A DNA stretch of 64,000 bases from contig NZ_JADEWO010000025.1 of the NCBI RefSeq assembly GCF_015207605.1, forward strand, positions 27,808 to 91,807, read 5' to 3'. Both the position numbers and the translations under genes were made by a program. This document shows positions 18,282-29,827 of this stretch, piece by piece. This stretch comes from Oculatella sp. LEGE 06141. GTDB lineage: Bacteria > Cyanobacteriota > Cyanobacteriia > Elainellales > Elainellaceae. The first letter of the stretch is position 1, and every line of letters begins with the position of its first letter. The notes below the pieces were generated by a model. The model did no database searches. It saw nothing but the letters and a program-made list of their open reading frames with translations, and was not told the DNA's origin.

Positions 18282-18914
18282 CTAGAGTGCGATCGCCTCT
18301 CCCCGTTCGGTAAAGCGCACCGAGCGCACTCCCCACTGCGAGTTTTTGGTCAACGTTTCTCGTAAACTGCCAAACAGGGCATATTGTTCGCAGCTTGATA
18401 GCGAAACAAGTTTGCGGCGAGAGTTTGCCGCCAAACGCAAATCCACAGTAGCCACGCCTCCAGAGACATTCACCCGATAACCAGAGAGCTTAAAGTCTCC
18501 GTTACTCTGGGTTGCAATCACCTCACCCACAGCGCCATCCATCGGCTGGTTCATTGGCACCTCCACGGGTTCTGGCACCATCCCGGCACACTCGTTGTCT
18601 ACCTTGTAGACCATAACGGAGGTCATCTCGGTGGGGGCATCAGCTATCAACCCATCCAGATCATCAACGTTGGGTTCAGCAGACTGCAATGGAGCCGTTG
18701 CCGCAGAATCATCTGTGGGTTCCGCCCCAAACGGTTGACTCCCCGGTTCGGCAGGAGCAGACGTGCTATCATCCAGGCTAGACGGCAGCACTTCGGGAAC
18801 GGCATCTGCCAGCACTCGACCATCATTGGCGTACGGTTCTGGAGCAACACACGCTCCTAATCCCATAACGATCGCACTAAAGGCAACCGCTATCAACGAA
18901 GCGTTTCGGTTCAT
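18282..18914 (-). CDS. Lipoprotein with GerMN-like domain
   Basis: About 210 aa from Met at 18914; seven residues upstream are possible. The signal peptide ends in a lipobox (GLGAC), then an acidic, Pro/Ala-rich linker of about 80 residues. The C-terminal ~115 residues (MVYKVDNECAGMVPEPVEVP, and later SGGVATVDLRLAANSRRKLV) resemble the GerMN 'sporulation and spore germination' fold, found in many non-sporulating bacteria as envelope proteins. A SSCEQYALFGSLRETL helix is typical. It is likely anchored in the membrane facing the periplasm; the function in cyanobacteria is not known to me. Confidence 0.72.
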   Translation of the reverse strand: MNRNASLIAVAFSAIVMGLGACVAPEPYANDGRVLADAVPEVLPSSLDDSTSAPAEPGSQPFGAEPTDDSAATAPLQSAEPNVDDLDGLIADAPTEMTSVMVYKVDNECAGMVPEPVEVPMNQPMDGAVGEVIATQSNGDFKLSGYRVNVSGGVATVDLRLAANSRRKLVSLSSCEQYALFGSLRETLTKNSQWGVRSVRFTERGEAIAL

Positions 18915-18989
18915 CTTGACTGTCCTCAAATCCATTTATCCTCAAATCCATCAACATCTAGAACAGGCACCCTATCAACCGCAAACGGC

Positions 18990-21287
18990 TCAGGGTTCAT
19001 CCAGCACATTCCGTAACGTTCGTAATAGGGTTTCGGCAGTATAGGGTTTGGGCAAAAAGGCTTTCACGCCGTTGCCAGAACTAATCGCAGACTGCTGATT
19101 CAATGACAAACCGCTGACCGCAATCACCTTGATCTGGGGGTTGATTTTTTGCAAGGTGCGAATCGCCGTTGCTCCATCCATTGTTGGCATCATCATATCC
19201 ATCAGGGTGGCGTTGATCGACTGTCGGTGTTCGGCATACAGCGCGATCGCCTCAATCCCATCATTGGCTGTCATCACCCTGTAGTTACAAGCTTCAAGCG
19301 AAGTCTTAGTAATTTCGCGAATCGCCACTTCATCATCCACCACCAAAATTAATTCACCCTGCCCCTGGGGCAAGCCCAAATCTGGTTCGTACTCCTGACC
19401 AACCTCATCTGTGGCGATCGCCGGTAAACAAACCTTGAACTGAGTCCCCTTCCCAACCTCGCTGTACACCGTCACAAAGCCACCGTGATCTTTCACAATA
19501 CCAATGACGGTCGATAGCCCCAGTCCAGTGCCCTTTCCCACCTCTTTTGTCGTAAAAAAAGGTTCAAAGACCCGATCTAGCGTTTCTGGATCAATTCCTG
19601 TACCTGTGTCAGAAACCGTGATCACGACATAGGGGCCAACATTAGCGCTGATATTCATCCGGGCGTAGTTTTCATCCACCAACAGATTTTCAGTCGTAAT
19701 TTGTAATACCCCACCTCTGGGCATGGCATCACGGGCATTGACGCAGAGATTCATCAATACCTGATGCAGTTGAGTTGCATCCCCCAACACCGACCATATT
19801 CCTGCCGCCATCTCACTGGTTTTGATTTCAATCGATTTTGGAAAGGTTTCCCGCACAATCTGTTCTACCTCCGGCACGACCCGGTCAAGGTGCAGCAACA
19901 CCCGTTCACTCCCCAGCCCCCGTGCAAACGAGAGAACTTGTTTAACCAGTTCAGCCGCTCGCTTCGCACTGGTTTCTAGCGTGTTTAACCATTGCTGGCT
20001 CTGGGGGTCGGTTGTCTTTAGTTCAAGTAACTGCACAGCCATCAAAATGGGAGACAACATATTATTCAGGTCGTGGGCAATGCCACCCGCCAGGGTGCCC
20101 AAACTTTCTAGCCGTTGCGCCCGCAAAAATTGCGCTTCTAACTGCTTCTTTTCGGTAATATCAGTGCTCACAATCAGCACCGAGTGCGGAATCCCTGTTT
20201 CATCTCGAACGAGCGTCCAGCGGCTTTCAACCGTGATTTCAGCCCCACTCTGGGTAACTTGATTCAAGTCGCCCTGCCACACGCCCTTTGCCAACAGTGC
20301 CTCCCAAATTTCGGCATCATGGGGTGAAGGTTGCTTGTAGATCAGCCGTCCGGTTTGACGATCGATCGCTTCTTCCGATTTCCAGCCATACAGCCGTTCT
20401 GCCCCCTTGTTCCAATACAGAATGCGGTTGTCGAGATCCTGCACCAGAATGGCATCCGTGGCGATATCCAGCAAAGCCGCCTGTTCTCGAATTTTCTGCT
20501 CGGCGCGTCGCACCTCAGTTACATCGGTTTGCGTACCGATAAAGTAAAGCAGTTCCCCGTCATCCGAGAAGACCGGCGATATTTTTAGCTCGTTCCAAAA
20601 CGGTTGACCGTCTTTGCGGTAGTTCAACAGAGTGGTTTTCAGTTCCCTGCGGTCGGCGATCGCCTGACTGATGCTGGCCACCGTATGCAGGTCAGTGCCC
20701 TTGCCCTGTAGAAAACGGCAGTTACGCCCGATCGCCTCCTCCGAACCATAGCCCGTAATGCGTGTAACCGCCGAGTTGAGATAAATAATGGGGTTATCCG
20801 GCTGGTTAGGGTCGGTAATGATAATGCCATCCGAAGCCGAGTTAATCGCCTGAGCCAGCAGCAAATTTTCAGTAGCAGCCGTTCGCAGTGCCTCTTCTGC
20901 TCGTTTCCGCTCGATCGCATATCGAATCGATCGTGCCAACAAATCGCCGCTAAATTGCCCCTTGACCAGATAATCCTGTGCCCCGGCTTGCAGCGCCATT
21001 GCCGCCAGCTCTTCGTCATTTAACCCGGTTAAAACAATAATCGGCAGAGCCGTAACCTGATGCTGAGCCTTGCGAAACGTTTCTAACCCTTGACTGTCGG
21101 GCAACGACAAATCCAGCAAGACCACATCAAATGCCTCCTGGTCTAGCCGTTTAATGCCCTGGCTCAGCCACTCCACATGGGTCAGGTTAAAGTGAGCAAT
21201 GTCAGCTTCTGCCAGCGTTTCTTGCAGCAGGCGAGCATCACCAAGGTTGTCTTCAATTAGCAAAATCTTGATGACTGAATCGGACAT
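18990..21287 (-). CDS. LOV-domain hybrid histidine kinase
   Basis: 765 aa. Receiver (1-~120, Asp59), a LOV-type PAS domain (~143-260), a second PAS (~265-385), HisKA with GGIAHDLNN, HATPase_c, and a C-terminal receiver (ATLMDMMMP). The LOV core reads GRNCRFLQG, with the flavin-adduct Cys at residue 190, followed by the family pattern NYRKDGQPFWNELKISPV and IGTQTDVT. It is therefore a candidate blue-light receptor binding FMN. It is the third gene of an operon (kinase, Rcp1-like regulator, this gene), with a 4-base gap to the regulator. Its PAS-kinase-receiver half is paralogous to that of the protein at 26174-29296. Confidence 0.92.
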   Translation of the reverse strand: MSDSVIKILLIEDNLGDARLLQETLAEADIAHFNLTHVEWLSQGIKRLDQEAFDVVLLDLSLPDSQGLETFRKAQHQVTALPIIVLTGLNDEELAAMALQAGAQDYLVKGQFSGDLLARSIRYAIERKRAEEALRTAATENLLLAQAINSASDGIIITDPNQPDNPIIYLNSAVTRITGYGSEEAIGRNCRFLQGKGTDLHTVASISQAIADRRELKTTLLNYRKDGQPFWNELKISPVFSDDGELLYFIGTQTDVTEVRRAEQKIREQAALLDIATDAILVQDLDNRILYWNKGAERLYGWKSEEAIDRQTGRLIYKQPSPHDAEIWEALLAKGVWQGDLNQVTQSGAEITVESRWTLVRDETGIPHSVLIVSTDITEKKQLEAQFLRAQRLESLGTLAGGIAHDLNNMLSPILMAVQLLELKTTDPQSQQWLNTLETSAKRAAELVKQVLSFARGLGSERVLLHLDRVVPEVEQIVRETFPKSIEIKTSEMAAGIWSVLGDATQLHQVLMNLCVNARDAMPRGGVLQITTENLLVDENYARMNISANVGPYVVITVSDTGTGIDPETLDRVFEPFFTTKEVGKGTGLGLSTVIGIVKDHGGFVTVYSEVGKGTQFKVCLPAIATDEVGQEYEPDLGLPQGQGELILVVDDEVAIREITKTSLEACNYRVMTANDGIEAIALYAEHRQSINATLMDMMMPTMDGATAIRTLQKINPQIKVIAVSGLSLNQQSAISSGNGVKAFLPKPYTAETLLRTLRNVLDEP

Positions 21288-21291
21288 TCCC

Positions 21292-21738
21292 TCACTCCAA
21301 CGGTAGCTTTACAATGGTCAACCAGAACTCTTCGATCGAGCGAATCACTCGAATGAACTGGTTTAAGTCAACGGGTTTACTAATGTAACAATTCCCGTGC
21401 AGCTCATAGGCTTTAGCAATGTCCTCCTCGGCCTGGGAGGTGGTTAGCACCACCACCGGAATTCGCTTCAAGGCATGGTGGTTTTTGATCTGCTGCAACA
21501 CTTCTCGACCGTCTCGCCTGGGCAAATTGAGATCGAGCAAGATTAAGTCAGGCCGGGGGACACTGGCATATTTACCCTGCTTTAGCAAAAAAGCAAGGGC
21601 TTCTACCCCATCGGACACCACACTCAGGTGGTTGTGAACCCGTCCGTCTCGTAATACCTCTTGCGTTAAACGAACATCACCAGGATTGTCTTCTACTAAC
21701 AAAATTTCGATCGGTCTACCAATTGGGGTCTGGTTCAT
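21292..21738 (-). CDS. Rcp1-type response regulator
   Basis: Receiver-only protein of 148 aa. Motifs are [17 protein letters not shown], phosphoacceptor Asp69 in [17 protein letters not shown], Thr in VLTTS, and Lys121 in ISKPVD. The pattern matches the Rcp1 group, response regulators of cyanobacterial phytochromes that dimerise through the C-terminal helix. Its ATG overlaps the stop of the kinase gene upstream (ATGA), so it is the likely phosphate acceptor of that kinase. Confidence 0.92.
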   Translation of the reverse strand: MNQTPIGRPIEILLVEDNPGDVRLTQEVLRDGRVHNHLSVVSDGVEALAFLLKQGKYASVPRPDLILLDLNLPRRDGREVLQQIKNHHALKRIPVVVLTTSQAEEDIAKAYELHGNCYISKPVDLNQFIRVIRSIEEFWLTIVKLPLE

Positions 21739-24700
21739 GCGGGGACATCTCTGCGATCGGGGATGGTGAAGTAGAAGGTTGAACCTTGATCAGGCGTTGA
21801 CTCAACCCAGATGCGCCCGCCATGCCGTTCAACAATTTTTTTGCAGATCGCTAACCCAATCCCCGTACCCGGATATTCCGAACGTTGGTGCAATCGCTGG
21901 AAGATCAAGAAGATGCGATCGCAATACTCCGGGTCGATCCCAATCCCATTGTCTTGCACCGAGAGAACCCATTCCCCATCCCCCTGCCTGGCCTGGATAT
22001 GAACATGGGGAGCAGTATCCTGGCAGAACTTGATGCCATTGCTGATTAAGTTTTGCAAAACTTGCGTCAATTGCGAAGCATCAACCATCAGATCGGGCAG
22101 GGGATCGTAAGTAACAAGGGCATGGCTGCTTTCAATGGTGGCTCTAATATTGGCGATCGCCCGTTCGACAATCACCGTTCCCGACGTGCGGTTGAACACC
22201 TTACCCCGATTTCCCACCCGTGAATACGCCAGCAAATCGTTAATGAGCGTCTGCATCCGGGTGGCTCCGTCTACAGCATAGTTAATAAAGGTATCTGCAT
22301 CCGCATCCAGCCGAGTTTTGTAACGTCGCTCGAGCAACTGAAGATAACTGGCAACCATCCGCAGCGGTTCCTGTAAATCGTGGGACGCTACATAGGCAAA
22401 CTGCTCCAGATCAGCATTAGAGCGGGTCAATTCCTGGCGCTGCTGCGTTTCCTGCTCCAGGAGCTGTGCCTGTGCCAGGGCAATTCCAATCTGGTTTGCG
22501 AGTTGCTGCATCAGATCAACTTCAAAATCCGACCAGTGGCGCGGCACTTTGCACTGATGGGCAATTAACAGTCCCCAAAACTCCTCTTTGATCAAGATCG
22601 GTATCACCAGCTTTGATTTCACCTGAAGCGTGTCTAGAAAATGGACGAGGCAGGGGGCAACCTCCGCCCGATCGAGATCTTCAATGGTGTAGATTCGTCC
22701 GTGCTGGTAGGTTTGCAGGTAATCTTGACCAAAACAATCGTCTGTCACTCCTAAATCGAGTACAGACATCCACCCTTTGGCAACGGCTTCTTTCACAACC
22801 TGTCCCGATCCATCCGGATACACCTGGAATACCAGCACCCGATCTGCCTGGAAGATACGCTGCACTTCCGTGACGCTGGTTTGCAAAATTTCGTCCAGTT
22901 GCAGAGATTGCCGGATTTTGAGCGTGATTTCAGCAAAAAGCTGCGATCGCAGACTTTGGAAGCGTAACTGTTCTTCGGCACGCTTGCGCTCCGTAATGTC
23001 ACTGCCAATCCCCAGAAAACTGGTAATAGCTCCAGTCGAATCGCGTAGTGCCGTAATTGATAGCAGCACAGGAAAGCGGGAACCGTCCTTGCGAATGTAC
23101 GTCCATTCTTGCTCATCGGGTTTGCCCAATCGCGCTTTAGCCACAAATGCCTCAAACCCTGGTGCCACCGGAATTCCCAGTTCTGCGGTCAATTCTTTGG
23201 CTCGATACGCGACTTCATTGATATCGTGAAAAATAGATGGCGTTACTTTGCCAACCACCTCATCGGCGCTGTATCCCAACAGCCGTTCTGCGGCGGCATT
23301 AAAGGTGCGAACGGTGCCATCTACCTGAGTTGAAATAATGGTATAGTCAGCCCCGTCCAAAATCGCCTGTTGCAGCGTCGTCGTTTCCAGTAGCGCCGCC
23401 TCTGCCCGTCTGCGCTCGGTCACATCGCTTGCCAGCACAATTTCGGCTCGCCGTCCGGCAAACGTTAGCGTGTGGGATATAATTTCAACTTCAATGATCG
23501 AGCCATCCTTTTTGCAATGTCGCCAGATCCCCGCCGCATCTAACCCGCTCGAAACGTTGGCAATGTTCGTGAGCAAAGCCGGAATCTCGGCGGCAGGGCG
23601 AATGTCGCAGAGGGTCATTGCTAAAAATTCGTCTCGCGAATAGCCATAGTGCTGAATAGCCGCCTGGTTAACCGCGAGAAAGGCGAGCGTTTCAATATCA
23701 TAGGCCCACATAGGATGCGGGTTGTTTTCAAACAGCAGGCGATATCGCTCTTCTGATTGGCGCAGTTTAGCTTCGGCCTGCTTGCGTTCGTTGATGTCTT
23801 CAAAGTAAACCGACAAACCACCCTCTAGCGGATAGGCATGAACTAAAAACCAGGTGTTGAGCGGCGAATACAACGCTTCAAACTCAACGCTGACCTGTTC
23901 CGACATCGCACGGTGATAGTGCTGCTGAAAGGGCGAGTTAACGGCCTCTGGAAACTCATCCCACAACAACTTGCCGACCAGGTTGGCGCGTTGCCGTTGT
24001 AGCAACCGCTCAGCCTGCTGGTTGAGATAGGTAAAACACCACTCGCGATCGACCGCAAAGAAGGCATCCGTAATGCTTTCCAGAATGCTAATCGTGCGCT
24101 GGCGAGCGGCTTCGGCCTCAGACCGGGCATCTTGCTCCCGTTTCAACAGGTGCGATCGCTCTGCTTCCCTCTGTTGGCGCTCTGTAACATCGACCATGCC
24201 ACCCACGGCACGAATGGCGGTTCCAGCCTCGTTATGAACAATCTGGCTGCGGTTAGAAACGTAGAGATAGGAACCATCAGCATGTCGGTAGCGATACTCT
24301 GCTTCCCAGTTCGTTCCAGTTTGAATTGCCGTCCGAATCCCAGCCAGAACGCGATCGCGATCCTCAGGATGAATGTTGCTGTACCACCAGGATGCGTTGC
24401 GCCCAACGATATCGGTTTTATAGCCCAACAGCGTTTGAATGCCTTCGTTCCACCACACCTGGTTGGTCTGCAAATTCCAATCCCAGATGACATCGTTAGT
24501 GGTTCGAGCAATGAGATGAAGGCGTTCTTCACTCTGGCGCAAAGCCGCTTCGGTGCGCTGCTGGCGATCGAGCGATTCAGTCAAATCGTTCAAGGCTCGC
24601 CGCATTTCGAGTTGGGCGATCACCTGTCGAGCCAGGGCTTGCAGCGCGTCTTTCTGCTCGGAGTTCAGGGTGCGCGGCACCCGATCAATAACGCAGAGCG

Positions 24701-25082
24701 TTCCCAGCGGATAGCCGTCGGGGGTAACCAGCGGCGCACCCGCATAAAAGCGAATAGCCGGATCGGAGGTCACTAACGGATTATCGGCAAACCGCTCATC
24801 TTGAGTCGCATCTGGAATAATGAGAAGGTCAGGCTGTAGAATGACATGCGCGCAAAAGGCAAGATTGCGTGGTGTTTGCACAGCCTCTATGCCAACTTTA
24901 GACTTAAACCATTGTCGGGTGGAATCAATCAGGCTAACCAGAGCGATCGGCGTATCGCAAATAGAAGCGGCCAAACGGGTCAAATCATCAAACGCTTGCT
25001 CTGGTGAAGTATCCAGAATGTTGTACCGTTCTAAAGCGGCCAGACGATCGGCTTCACTCGTTGGAAGAGGGGCTTCAGACAT
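21735..25082 (-). CDS. GAF/PAS multi-sensor histidine kinase
   Basis: 1115 aa. An N-terminal GAF (~20-165), four PAS domains (~185-310, 340-440, 445-565, 575-700), a phytochrome-like GAF (~710-880), HisKA with [13 protein letters not shown], and HATPase_c with DNGIGID. There is no transmembrane segment and no receiver; the regulator overlapping its 3' end fills that role. The second GAF has a D-D-C-F stretch and a later Cys in APCLVHFL, positions where DXCF cyanobacteriochromes bind bilin, but the usual His after the second Cys is Leu. Bilin binding is thus possible but unproven. Confidence 0.9.
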   Translation of the reverse strand: MSEAPLPTSEADRLAALERYNILDTSPEQAFDDLTRLAASICDTPIALVSLIDSTRQWFKSKVGIEAVQTPRNLAFCAHVILQPDLLIIPDATQDERFADNPLVTSDPAIRFYAGAPLVTPDGYPLGTLCVIDRVPRTLNSEQKDALQALARQVIAQLEMRRALNDLTESLDRQQRTEAALRQSEERLHLIARTTNDVIWDWNLQTNQVWWNEGIQTLLGYKTDIVGRNASWWYSNIHPEDRDRVLAGIRTAIQTGTNWEAEYRYRHADGSYLYVSNRSQIVHNEAGTAIRAVGGMVDVTERQQREAERSHLLKREQDARSEAEAARQRTISILESITDAFFAVDREWCFTYLNQQAERLLQRQRANLVGKLLWDEFPEAVNSPFQQHYHRAMSEQVSVEFEALYSPLNTWFLVHAYPLEGGLSVYFEDINERKQAEAKLRQSEERYRLLFENNPHPMWAYDIETLAFLAVNQAAIQHYGYSRDEFLAMTLCDIRPAAEIPALLTNIANVSSGLDAAGIWRHCKKDGSIIEVEIISHTLTFAGRRAEIVLASDVTERRRAEAALLETTTLQQAILDGADYTIISTQVDGTVRTFNAAAERLLGYSADEVVGKVTPSIFHDINEVAYRAKELTAELGIPVAPGFEAFVAKARLGKPDEQEWTYIRKDGSRFPVLLSITALRDSTGAITSFLGIGSDITERKRAEEQLRFQSLRSQLFAEITLKIRQSLQLDEILQTSVTEVQRIFQADRVLVFQVYPDGSGQVVKEAVAKGWMSVLDLGVTDDCFGQDYLQTYQHGRIYTIEDLDRAEVAPCLVHFLDTLQVKSKLVIPILIKEEFWGLLIAHQCKVPRHWSDFEVDLMQQLANQIGIALAQAQLLEQETQQRQELTRSNADLEQFAYVASHDLQEPLRMVASYLQLLERRYKTRLDADADTFINYAVDGATRMQTLINDLLAYSRVGNRGKVFNRTSGTVIVERAIANIRATIESSHALVTYDPLPDLMVDASQLTQVLQNLISNGIKFCQDTAPHVHIQARQGDGEWVLSVQDNGIGIDPEYCDRIFLIFQRLHQRSEYPGTGIGLAICKKIVERHGGRIWVESTPDQGSTFYFTIPDRRDVPA

Positions 25083-25135
25083 AGCGACATAACTGCTGCT
25101 GCTTAATTGTAGTTTGAATCACAATTGTGGCTAAT

Positions 25136-26197
25136 ATGGCTGATACGACATGGTTTCGTCGGCACATTATTTCCCTCGCCGACTTTACGCCAGCAGAGTA
25201 TGACACAGTATTGCAAACGGCTGCTAGCTTTCGGGAAGTGTTGTCCCGCCGTACCAAAAAAGTACCCACCCTGCAAGGACAGGTAGTAACCAATTTATTT
25301 TTTGAGTCATCCACCCGCACCCGCAGCAGTTTCGAGCTGGCGGCCAAACGGCTGTCTGCCGACATTTTAAACTTTGCCCCCGGCACGTCTTCGATCACAA
25401 AAGGCGAAACTATTTTAGACACGGCAAAGACGTATTTGGCAATGGGGACGGATATGATGGTGATTCGTCACCGCGAGGCAGGTGTGCCGCTGGCGATCGC
25501 GCAAGAAATGGATCGGCTCAACACCCATGTTGGCGTGCTGAACGCCGGAGACGGACAGCATGAACACCCATCCCAGGCTTTACTCGACCTGTTTACCATC
25601 TGCACCCTACTCGACCCGAATGAACCGCATTTGGCGCTGCTGCGCGGCAAAAAGATTGCGATCGTCGGGGATATCCTGCATTCACGAGTGGCGCGATCGA
25701 ACATCTGGAGCCTCACTGCCAGCGGAGCCGAGGTGCATTTGGCGGGGCCACCAACGCTGTTACCCAGGTGGTTTGCCGAATTTGTATCGCAGAACTCAGC
25801 CAGAACTTCGGCCACGGGCGATCGCATTCCCCACTCCGGCCATACCGAGTCAGAGCCATCGCCACCGTTGGGTCAGTTATTTTTGCACTGGTCGCTGCCT
25901 GCCGCGCTGGAAAATGCCGACTTTGTAATGACGTTACGGCTTCAGAAAGAGCGGATGACGCAGCATTTGTTGCCCAGCCTGCGAGAGTACCACCAACAGT
26001 TTGGGATGACGCGCGATCGGCTCAAACTGTGCCAACCCCACGTTAAAGTGCTGCACCCAGGCCCCGTGAATCGCGGCGTTGAAATCAGCTCCGATTTAAT
26101 GGATGATCCGGCTTTCAGCCTGATTGCTCAACAGGTTACCAGCGGTGTTGCTGTGCGGATGGCGTTGCTGTATTTAATGGGAAGTGGACGCGTGTGA
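25136..26197 (+). CDS. pyrB: Aspartate carbamoyltransferase catalytic subunit
   Basis: Joins carbamoyl phosphate to aspartate in pyrimidine synthesis; 353 aa. The carbamoyl-phosphate loop [19 protein letters not shown], the H-P-S-Q motif [12 protein letters not shown], and the C-terminal [11 protein letters not shown] are present. It is longer than the ~310 aa enzyme core because of a Ser/Pro-rich insertion (about residues 220-250), as in other cyanobacterial PyrB. A GTG at 25127 would add three residues. The gene sits between two sensory-kinase genes on the opposite strand, and its last 24 bases overlap the tail of the downstream convergent one. Confidence 0.96.
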   Translation: MADTTWFRRHIISLADFTPAEYDTVLQTAASFREVLSRRTKKVPTLQGQVVTNLFFESSTRTRSSFELAAKRLSADILNFAPGTSSITKGETILDTAKTYLAMGTDMMVIRHREAGVPLAIAQEMDRLNTHVGVLNAGDGQHEHPSQALLDLFTICTLLDPNEPHLALLRGKKIAIVGDILHSRVARSNIWSLTASGAEVHLAGPPTLLPRWFAEFVSQNSARTSATGDRIPHSGHTESEPSPPLGQLFLHWSLPAALENADFVMTLRLQKERMTQHLLPSLREYHQQFGMTRDRLKLCQPHVKVLHPGPVNRGVEISSDLMDDPAFSLIAQQVTSGVAVRMALLYLMGSGRV

Positions 26198-29100
26198 AAC
26201 ACCATCAGGATTGAGTACGCGATGCACCGTCCGCAGCAGATCTCGCGAGGTGTAGGGTTTAGATAGAAATGCTTGCACACCCGTATCGTTGGTGAGGGCG
26301 GTTTGCTCAAATGCGACCAAACCACTCACGGCAATAATTTTAATATCGGGGCACATTTTCTGTAGGGTGCGAATGGTGATAGGCCCATCCATCGTTGGCA
26401 TCATCATATCTACCAGCACCAGATCGATTTTCTCTCGGTACTGCGCGTAGAGGGCGATCGCCTCGATACCATCGCTAGCGGTCAATACCTGGTACGAAAA
26501 CGCTTCAAGCGAGGCTTTGGAAACTTCTCGAATCGACGCTTCATCATCCACCACCAGCACCCATTCTCCCCGTCCTTTGGGCAGCTCCAATTCTTCAGGC
26601 AGCACTGGTTCGGTAGTTTGTACGGCAGGCAGGTAGACCTTAAACTGAGTTCCCTGACCCATCTGACTGTTGACCACAATAAACCCGCCGTGGCTTTTGA
26701 CAATACCGCTAACCGTCGAAAGCCCCAATCCGGTACCTTGACCCACTTCTTTCGTGGTGAAAAACGGATCAAAGATGCGATCGACAATCGCCGGGGCAAT
26801 GCCCATGCCGCTATCGGATACGGCAATCACCACGTAATCCCCCACATGAGCATCCAGATGCATCCGGGCGTAATGGTCATCTACGGTTAGATTTTCAGCC
26901 GTAATTTCCAACACACCACCATCGGGCATAGCGTCGCGGGCGTTGACGCAGAGGTTCATCAACACCTGATGAAGCTGCGTCACATCGCCTCGAACCGTCG
27001 CCAGGTTACGGGCAGCATTGGTTTGAACATCAATAGACTTGGGAAAGGTTTCTTTAGCAATCTGCCTGACTTCCGCAATCAGGTGCTTGATTTGCAAGAC
27101 GGTGTGTTTGCCTTCCACGCCTCTGGCAAACGACAACACCTGCTTTACCAGTGCTGCCGCCCGTTTCGCGTTGGTTTCTAGCGTTTGCAGCAGTTGTTTA
27201 CTGCGTTCGTCTAAATCTGAAAATTTGAACTGCAACAATTGGGCGATCGCCAAAATGGGCGTGAGAACATTGTTCAGGTCGTGGGCAATGCCACCCGCCA
27301 GTGTTCCCAGGCTTTCAATCCGCTGAGTGCGAAAAAACTGCAACTCTAGCTGTTTTTTTTCGGTAATGTCCGTATCAACCGACAGAATAGATTTAGGTTG
27401 GTTGGTTTCGTCTCGTACCAGCGTCCAGCGGCTTTCAACCACCACTGGCTTGCCCAATTTGGTGATTTTGTTTAACTCGCCCTGCCATTCGCCCCGATGG
27501 GTCAGCGCTTTTTGAATGTCTGGCAGTTGGTTCAGCGGCTCTCGATACAGCAACAGGTTGACATTTTTCCCGATCGCTTCCTCTGCCGTCCAGCCATATA
27601 GCCGCTCTGCTCCTTTGTTCCAAAACAGAATGCGGTGATCGAGGTTGCTAACTAAGATGGCATCGGTAGACACATCCAGTAAGGCCGCCTGCTCGCGAAT
27701 GGTTTGCTCGGCGCGTTTGCGTTCGTTGAGTTCCGTTTGCACCTGCTGATACAGTTCAGATTGCTGGATGGCGATCGCTAACTGATCGGCGATCGCCCGT
27801 AACAGCTCCACATCTGAGTCTTGCCAGGTAAACGAGGGTTGATTCTTGATTAAGCAGACCGTCCCCCAAACCTTAGGCGGATTTAGACTACTGGAACCCG
27901 AATGCAGCGGCAGCATTAACCAGGCACCCGGATACTGTGCAGCTAGTTTCTGGTTAACCGGGTCTTTTAACTCCTGAGCGTCATCCACTCGCACCACGTT
28001 CAGTTGTTTTAGCTGTTCTGCCACCGGATTGTTGGCATCTGGAATCACTAACCCTAGGTCGTCCAGTGACTCTGGTTTGTTGCAGTAGATCGCCATCTTG
28101 CGCCAAATTCCCTCTTCTGGCAGGTATTGGGAAATAGAAGCCCGATCGGCCTGGAGCAGTTCAGTAATTTCGTAGACGGCGGTTGAAAAAATTGTCGATA
28201 AATCCAGCGAGTTACGGATGGTTTGAATCACCCGGTTCAGGGCTTGCTCCCGCTGGGCTTGATGGCGCGTTTGTTTATAAAGTTGGCTTTGCTGAATGGC
28301 GATCGCCACTTGAGCCGCTAGCTGATTGAGTAAATCAATTTCAAACGGTTGCCACTGTCGCGGTGCCGCGCAATGGTTGGCGACCAACAATCCCCACAGC
28401 TTCGTTTCCTGGACAATGGGCACCACAAGATTAGCGCGCACTTGCAGCCGAGATAGCAAATCGACATGGCAAGCCGATAAACCCGATGTGTAGATATCGG
28501 CTGTCTCCTGGATGCGCCCCTGCTCGTAGAGCGATCGCCCCACAGCTTCTCCAAAAAACGAGTCCTTAATTTTTCGTCCCAACACAGAAGACCAATCAGG
28601 TGCAACGGATTCAACCACAATGATTCCGCTCCAGTCGGGTTCAAAGCGGTAGATAAAGACGCGATCGGTTTGCAGAAACCGTCGCACCCCAGATACAACC
28701 GTCTGCAAAATCTCGTCTAGATCCAGCGATTGGTGAATGTGTTGAGTAATCTCAACAATCAGTTTCTCCTGCTCCAGGCGCTGCTGCAAGGTGTGTTTGG
28801 CGGGCGCGTGTTGACTCAAATAGTGCCGTAGTCCTAGCTGGTTCAGAAGTTGACGACCCAGAATTTGCAGGTCAGCCAGTTGCTGAGGGGTCAGCTCTCT
28901 GGGAACAACGTCCATGATGCATAAGGTGCCGAGAGGTTGGTCGGCCTCTAATACCAGCGGCACCCCAGCATAAAAGCGAATAGCCGGAGCGGCAATATCG
29001 CCGATGGTAGCCGGGACGCGGTCATCCAGCAAAACATCGGGCACAACCAGCCATTCCGGTTGAGATAAGGTCTGGATATCCAGCGCATTCAACCCCTCAA

Positions 29101-29296
29101 CCTGTAGCCTATTTGCCCCCGTACCAAACCGTTGCCCTGTTTTATTGAAATCAATCAGGGTTACTAGCGCGATCGGAACCTGGAAGAGAGAGGCCGCTAA
29201 CGTGGCAATGTCACGGCAATCCTCCTCTATGTTGCTCTCAAGAAGCGGCTGAAGAGCTTTGGGATCGATCGCTCTACGGCTAAAGGATGGCATCAT
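26174..29296 (-). CDS. GAF-rich hybrid histidine kinase, possible bilin GAF
   Basis: 1040 aa. GAF (~20-160), a phytochrome/CBCR-like GAF (~185-340), a third GAF (~350-520), PAS (~535-655), HisKA with GGIAHDLNN, HATPase_c, and a C-terminal receiver ([13 protein letters not shown]). The second GAF holds [20 protein letters not shown], with Cys276-His277 at the canonical bilin-attachment position of cyanobacteriochromes; the DXCF Cys is replaced (DSFF). A chromophore is plausible but unproven. The PAS-kinase-receiver half is a close paralogue of the LOV kinase at 18990-21287. No transmembrane helix. Confidence 0.9.
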   Translation of the reverse strand: MMPSFSRRAIDPKALQPLLESNIEEDCRDIATLAASLFQVPIALVTLIDFNKTGQRFGTGANRLQVEGLNALDIQTLSQPEWLVVPDVLLDDRVPATIGDIAAPAIRFYAGVPLVLEADQPLGTLCIMDVVPRELTPQQLADLQILGRQLLNQLGLRHYLSQHAPAKHTLQQRLEQEKLIVEITQHIHQSLDLDEILQTVVSGVRRFLQTDRVFIYRFEPDWSGIIVVESVAPDWSSVLGRKIKDSFFGEAVGRSLYEQGRIQETADIYTSGLSACHVDLLSRLQVRANLVVPIVQETKLWGLLVANHCAAPRQWQPFEIDLLNQLAAQVAIAIQQSQLYKQTRHQAQREQALNRVIQTIRNSLDLSTIFSTAVYEITELLQADRASISQYLPEEGIWRKMAIYCNKPESLDDLGLVIPDANNPVAEQLKQLNVVRVDDAQELKDPVNQKLAAQYPGAWLMLPLHSGSSSLNPPKVWGTVCLIKNQPSFTWQDSDVELLRAIADQLAIAIQQSELYQQVQTELNERKRAEQTIREQAALLDVSTDAILVSNLDHRILFWNKGAERLYGWTAEEAIGKNVNLLLYREPLNQLPDIQKALTHRGEWQGELNKITKLGKPVVVESRWTLVRDETNQPKSILSVDTDITEKKQLELQFFRTQRIESLGTLAGGIAHDLNNVLTPILAIAQLLQFKFSDLDERSKQLLQTLETNAKRAAALVKQVLSFARGVEGKHTVLQIKHLIAEVRQIAKETFPKSIDVQTNAARNLATVRGDVTQLHQVLMNLCVNARDAMPDGGVLEITAENLTVDDHYARMHLDAHVGDYVVIAVSDSGMGIAPAIVDRIFDPFFTTKEVGQGTGLGLSTVSGIVKSHGGFIVVNSQMGQGTQFKVYLPAVQTTEPVLPEELELPKGRGEWVLVVDDEASIREVSKASLEAFSYQVLTASDGIEAIALYAQYREKIDLVLVDMMMPTMDGPITIRTLQKMCPDIKIIAVSGLVAFEQTALTNDTGVQAFLSKPYTSRDLLRTVHRVLNPDGVSHASTSH

Positions 29297-29827
29297 TGCT
29301 TTTCATTCTGGCTGAGTCAGCTATCTGCGGGTACTGCTTGGTAGATCGGTTGGCGGCACCGTTGAGTAAACACGTGCTATCAGAGAAACGCTAATGGATA
29401 CCGGAGCGCTTCACCCTACCCTGAATGGATTGCAATGCTAAATTGTTCATTGCTCACGGTTGAGCAAAAAATAAACCGCTTATATAAACGGTAAACAGCC
29501 ATTTCGATCCATCAATGGAGAGGAAGCAACATTGCAGATTGAGAAAATGCGTGCAATTCAGGCGAAATTGCCGATAAGAACAAGCGGCAGTGCTAGTCGA
29601 TTCAACCTGATGAACCGACTGGTTTAGATTTTTTTAACATTTCATCTATTACGAATATTTCATGTATGTACTTGCTATGGCATAAACTGAAATATGTTTT
29701 AATATTCCGACGCATCCCAAGCAAGAGCGATCGCTTTCGCAACAACAGGCGATCGCTCTTACTGTCGTCGAATTGGCAAGCGTTAACGTCAATCTGGAGT
29801 GGCTTAAACCCAGGTGAATGATTCTAT
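29297..29827. other. Intergenic region, no gene seen
   Basis: About 530 bases between two minus-strand genes with no supported reading frame. It is AT-rich around 29610-29700. The only structure noted is the HIP1 hairpin at 29723-29760, listed separately. Confidence 0.5.
29723..29760 (-). terminator. Hairpin built from two HIP1 sites, possible terminator
   Basis: Perfect 12-base arms AAGAGCGATCGC and GCGATCGCTCTT are separated by 14 bases, each containing a GCGATCGC palindrome. It lies about 70 bases beyond the stop of the YdcF-like gene on the minus strand. No U-run follows, so intrinsic termination is uncertain; it could equally be a repeat-derived fold. Confidence 0.4.
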
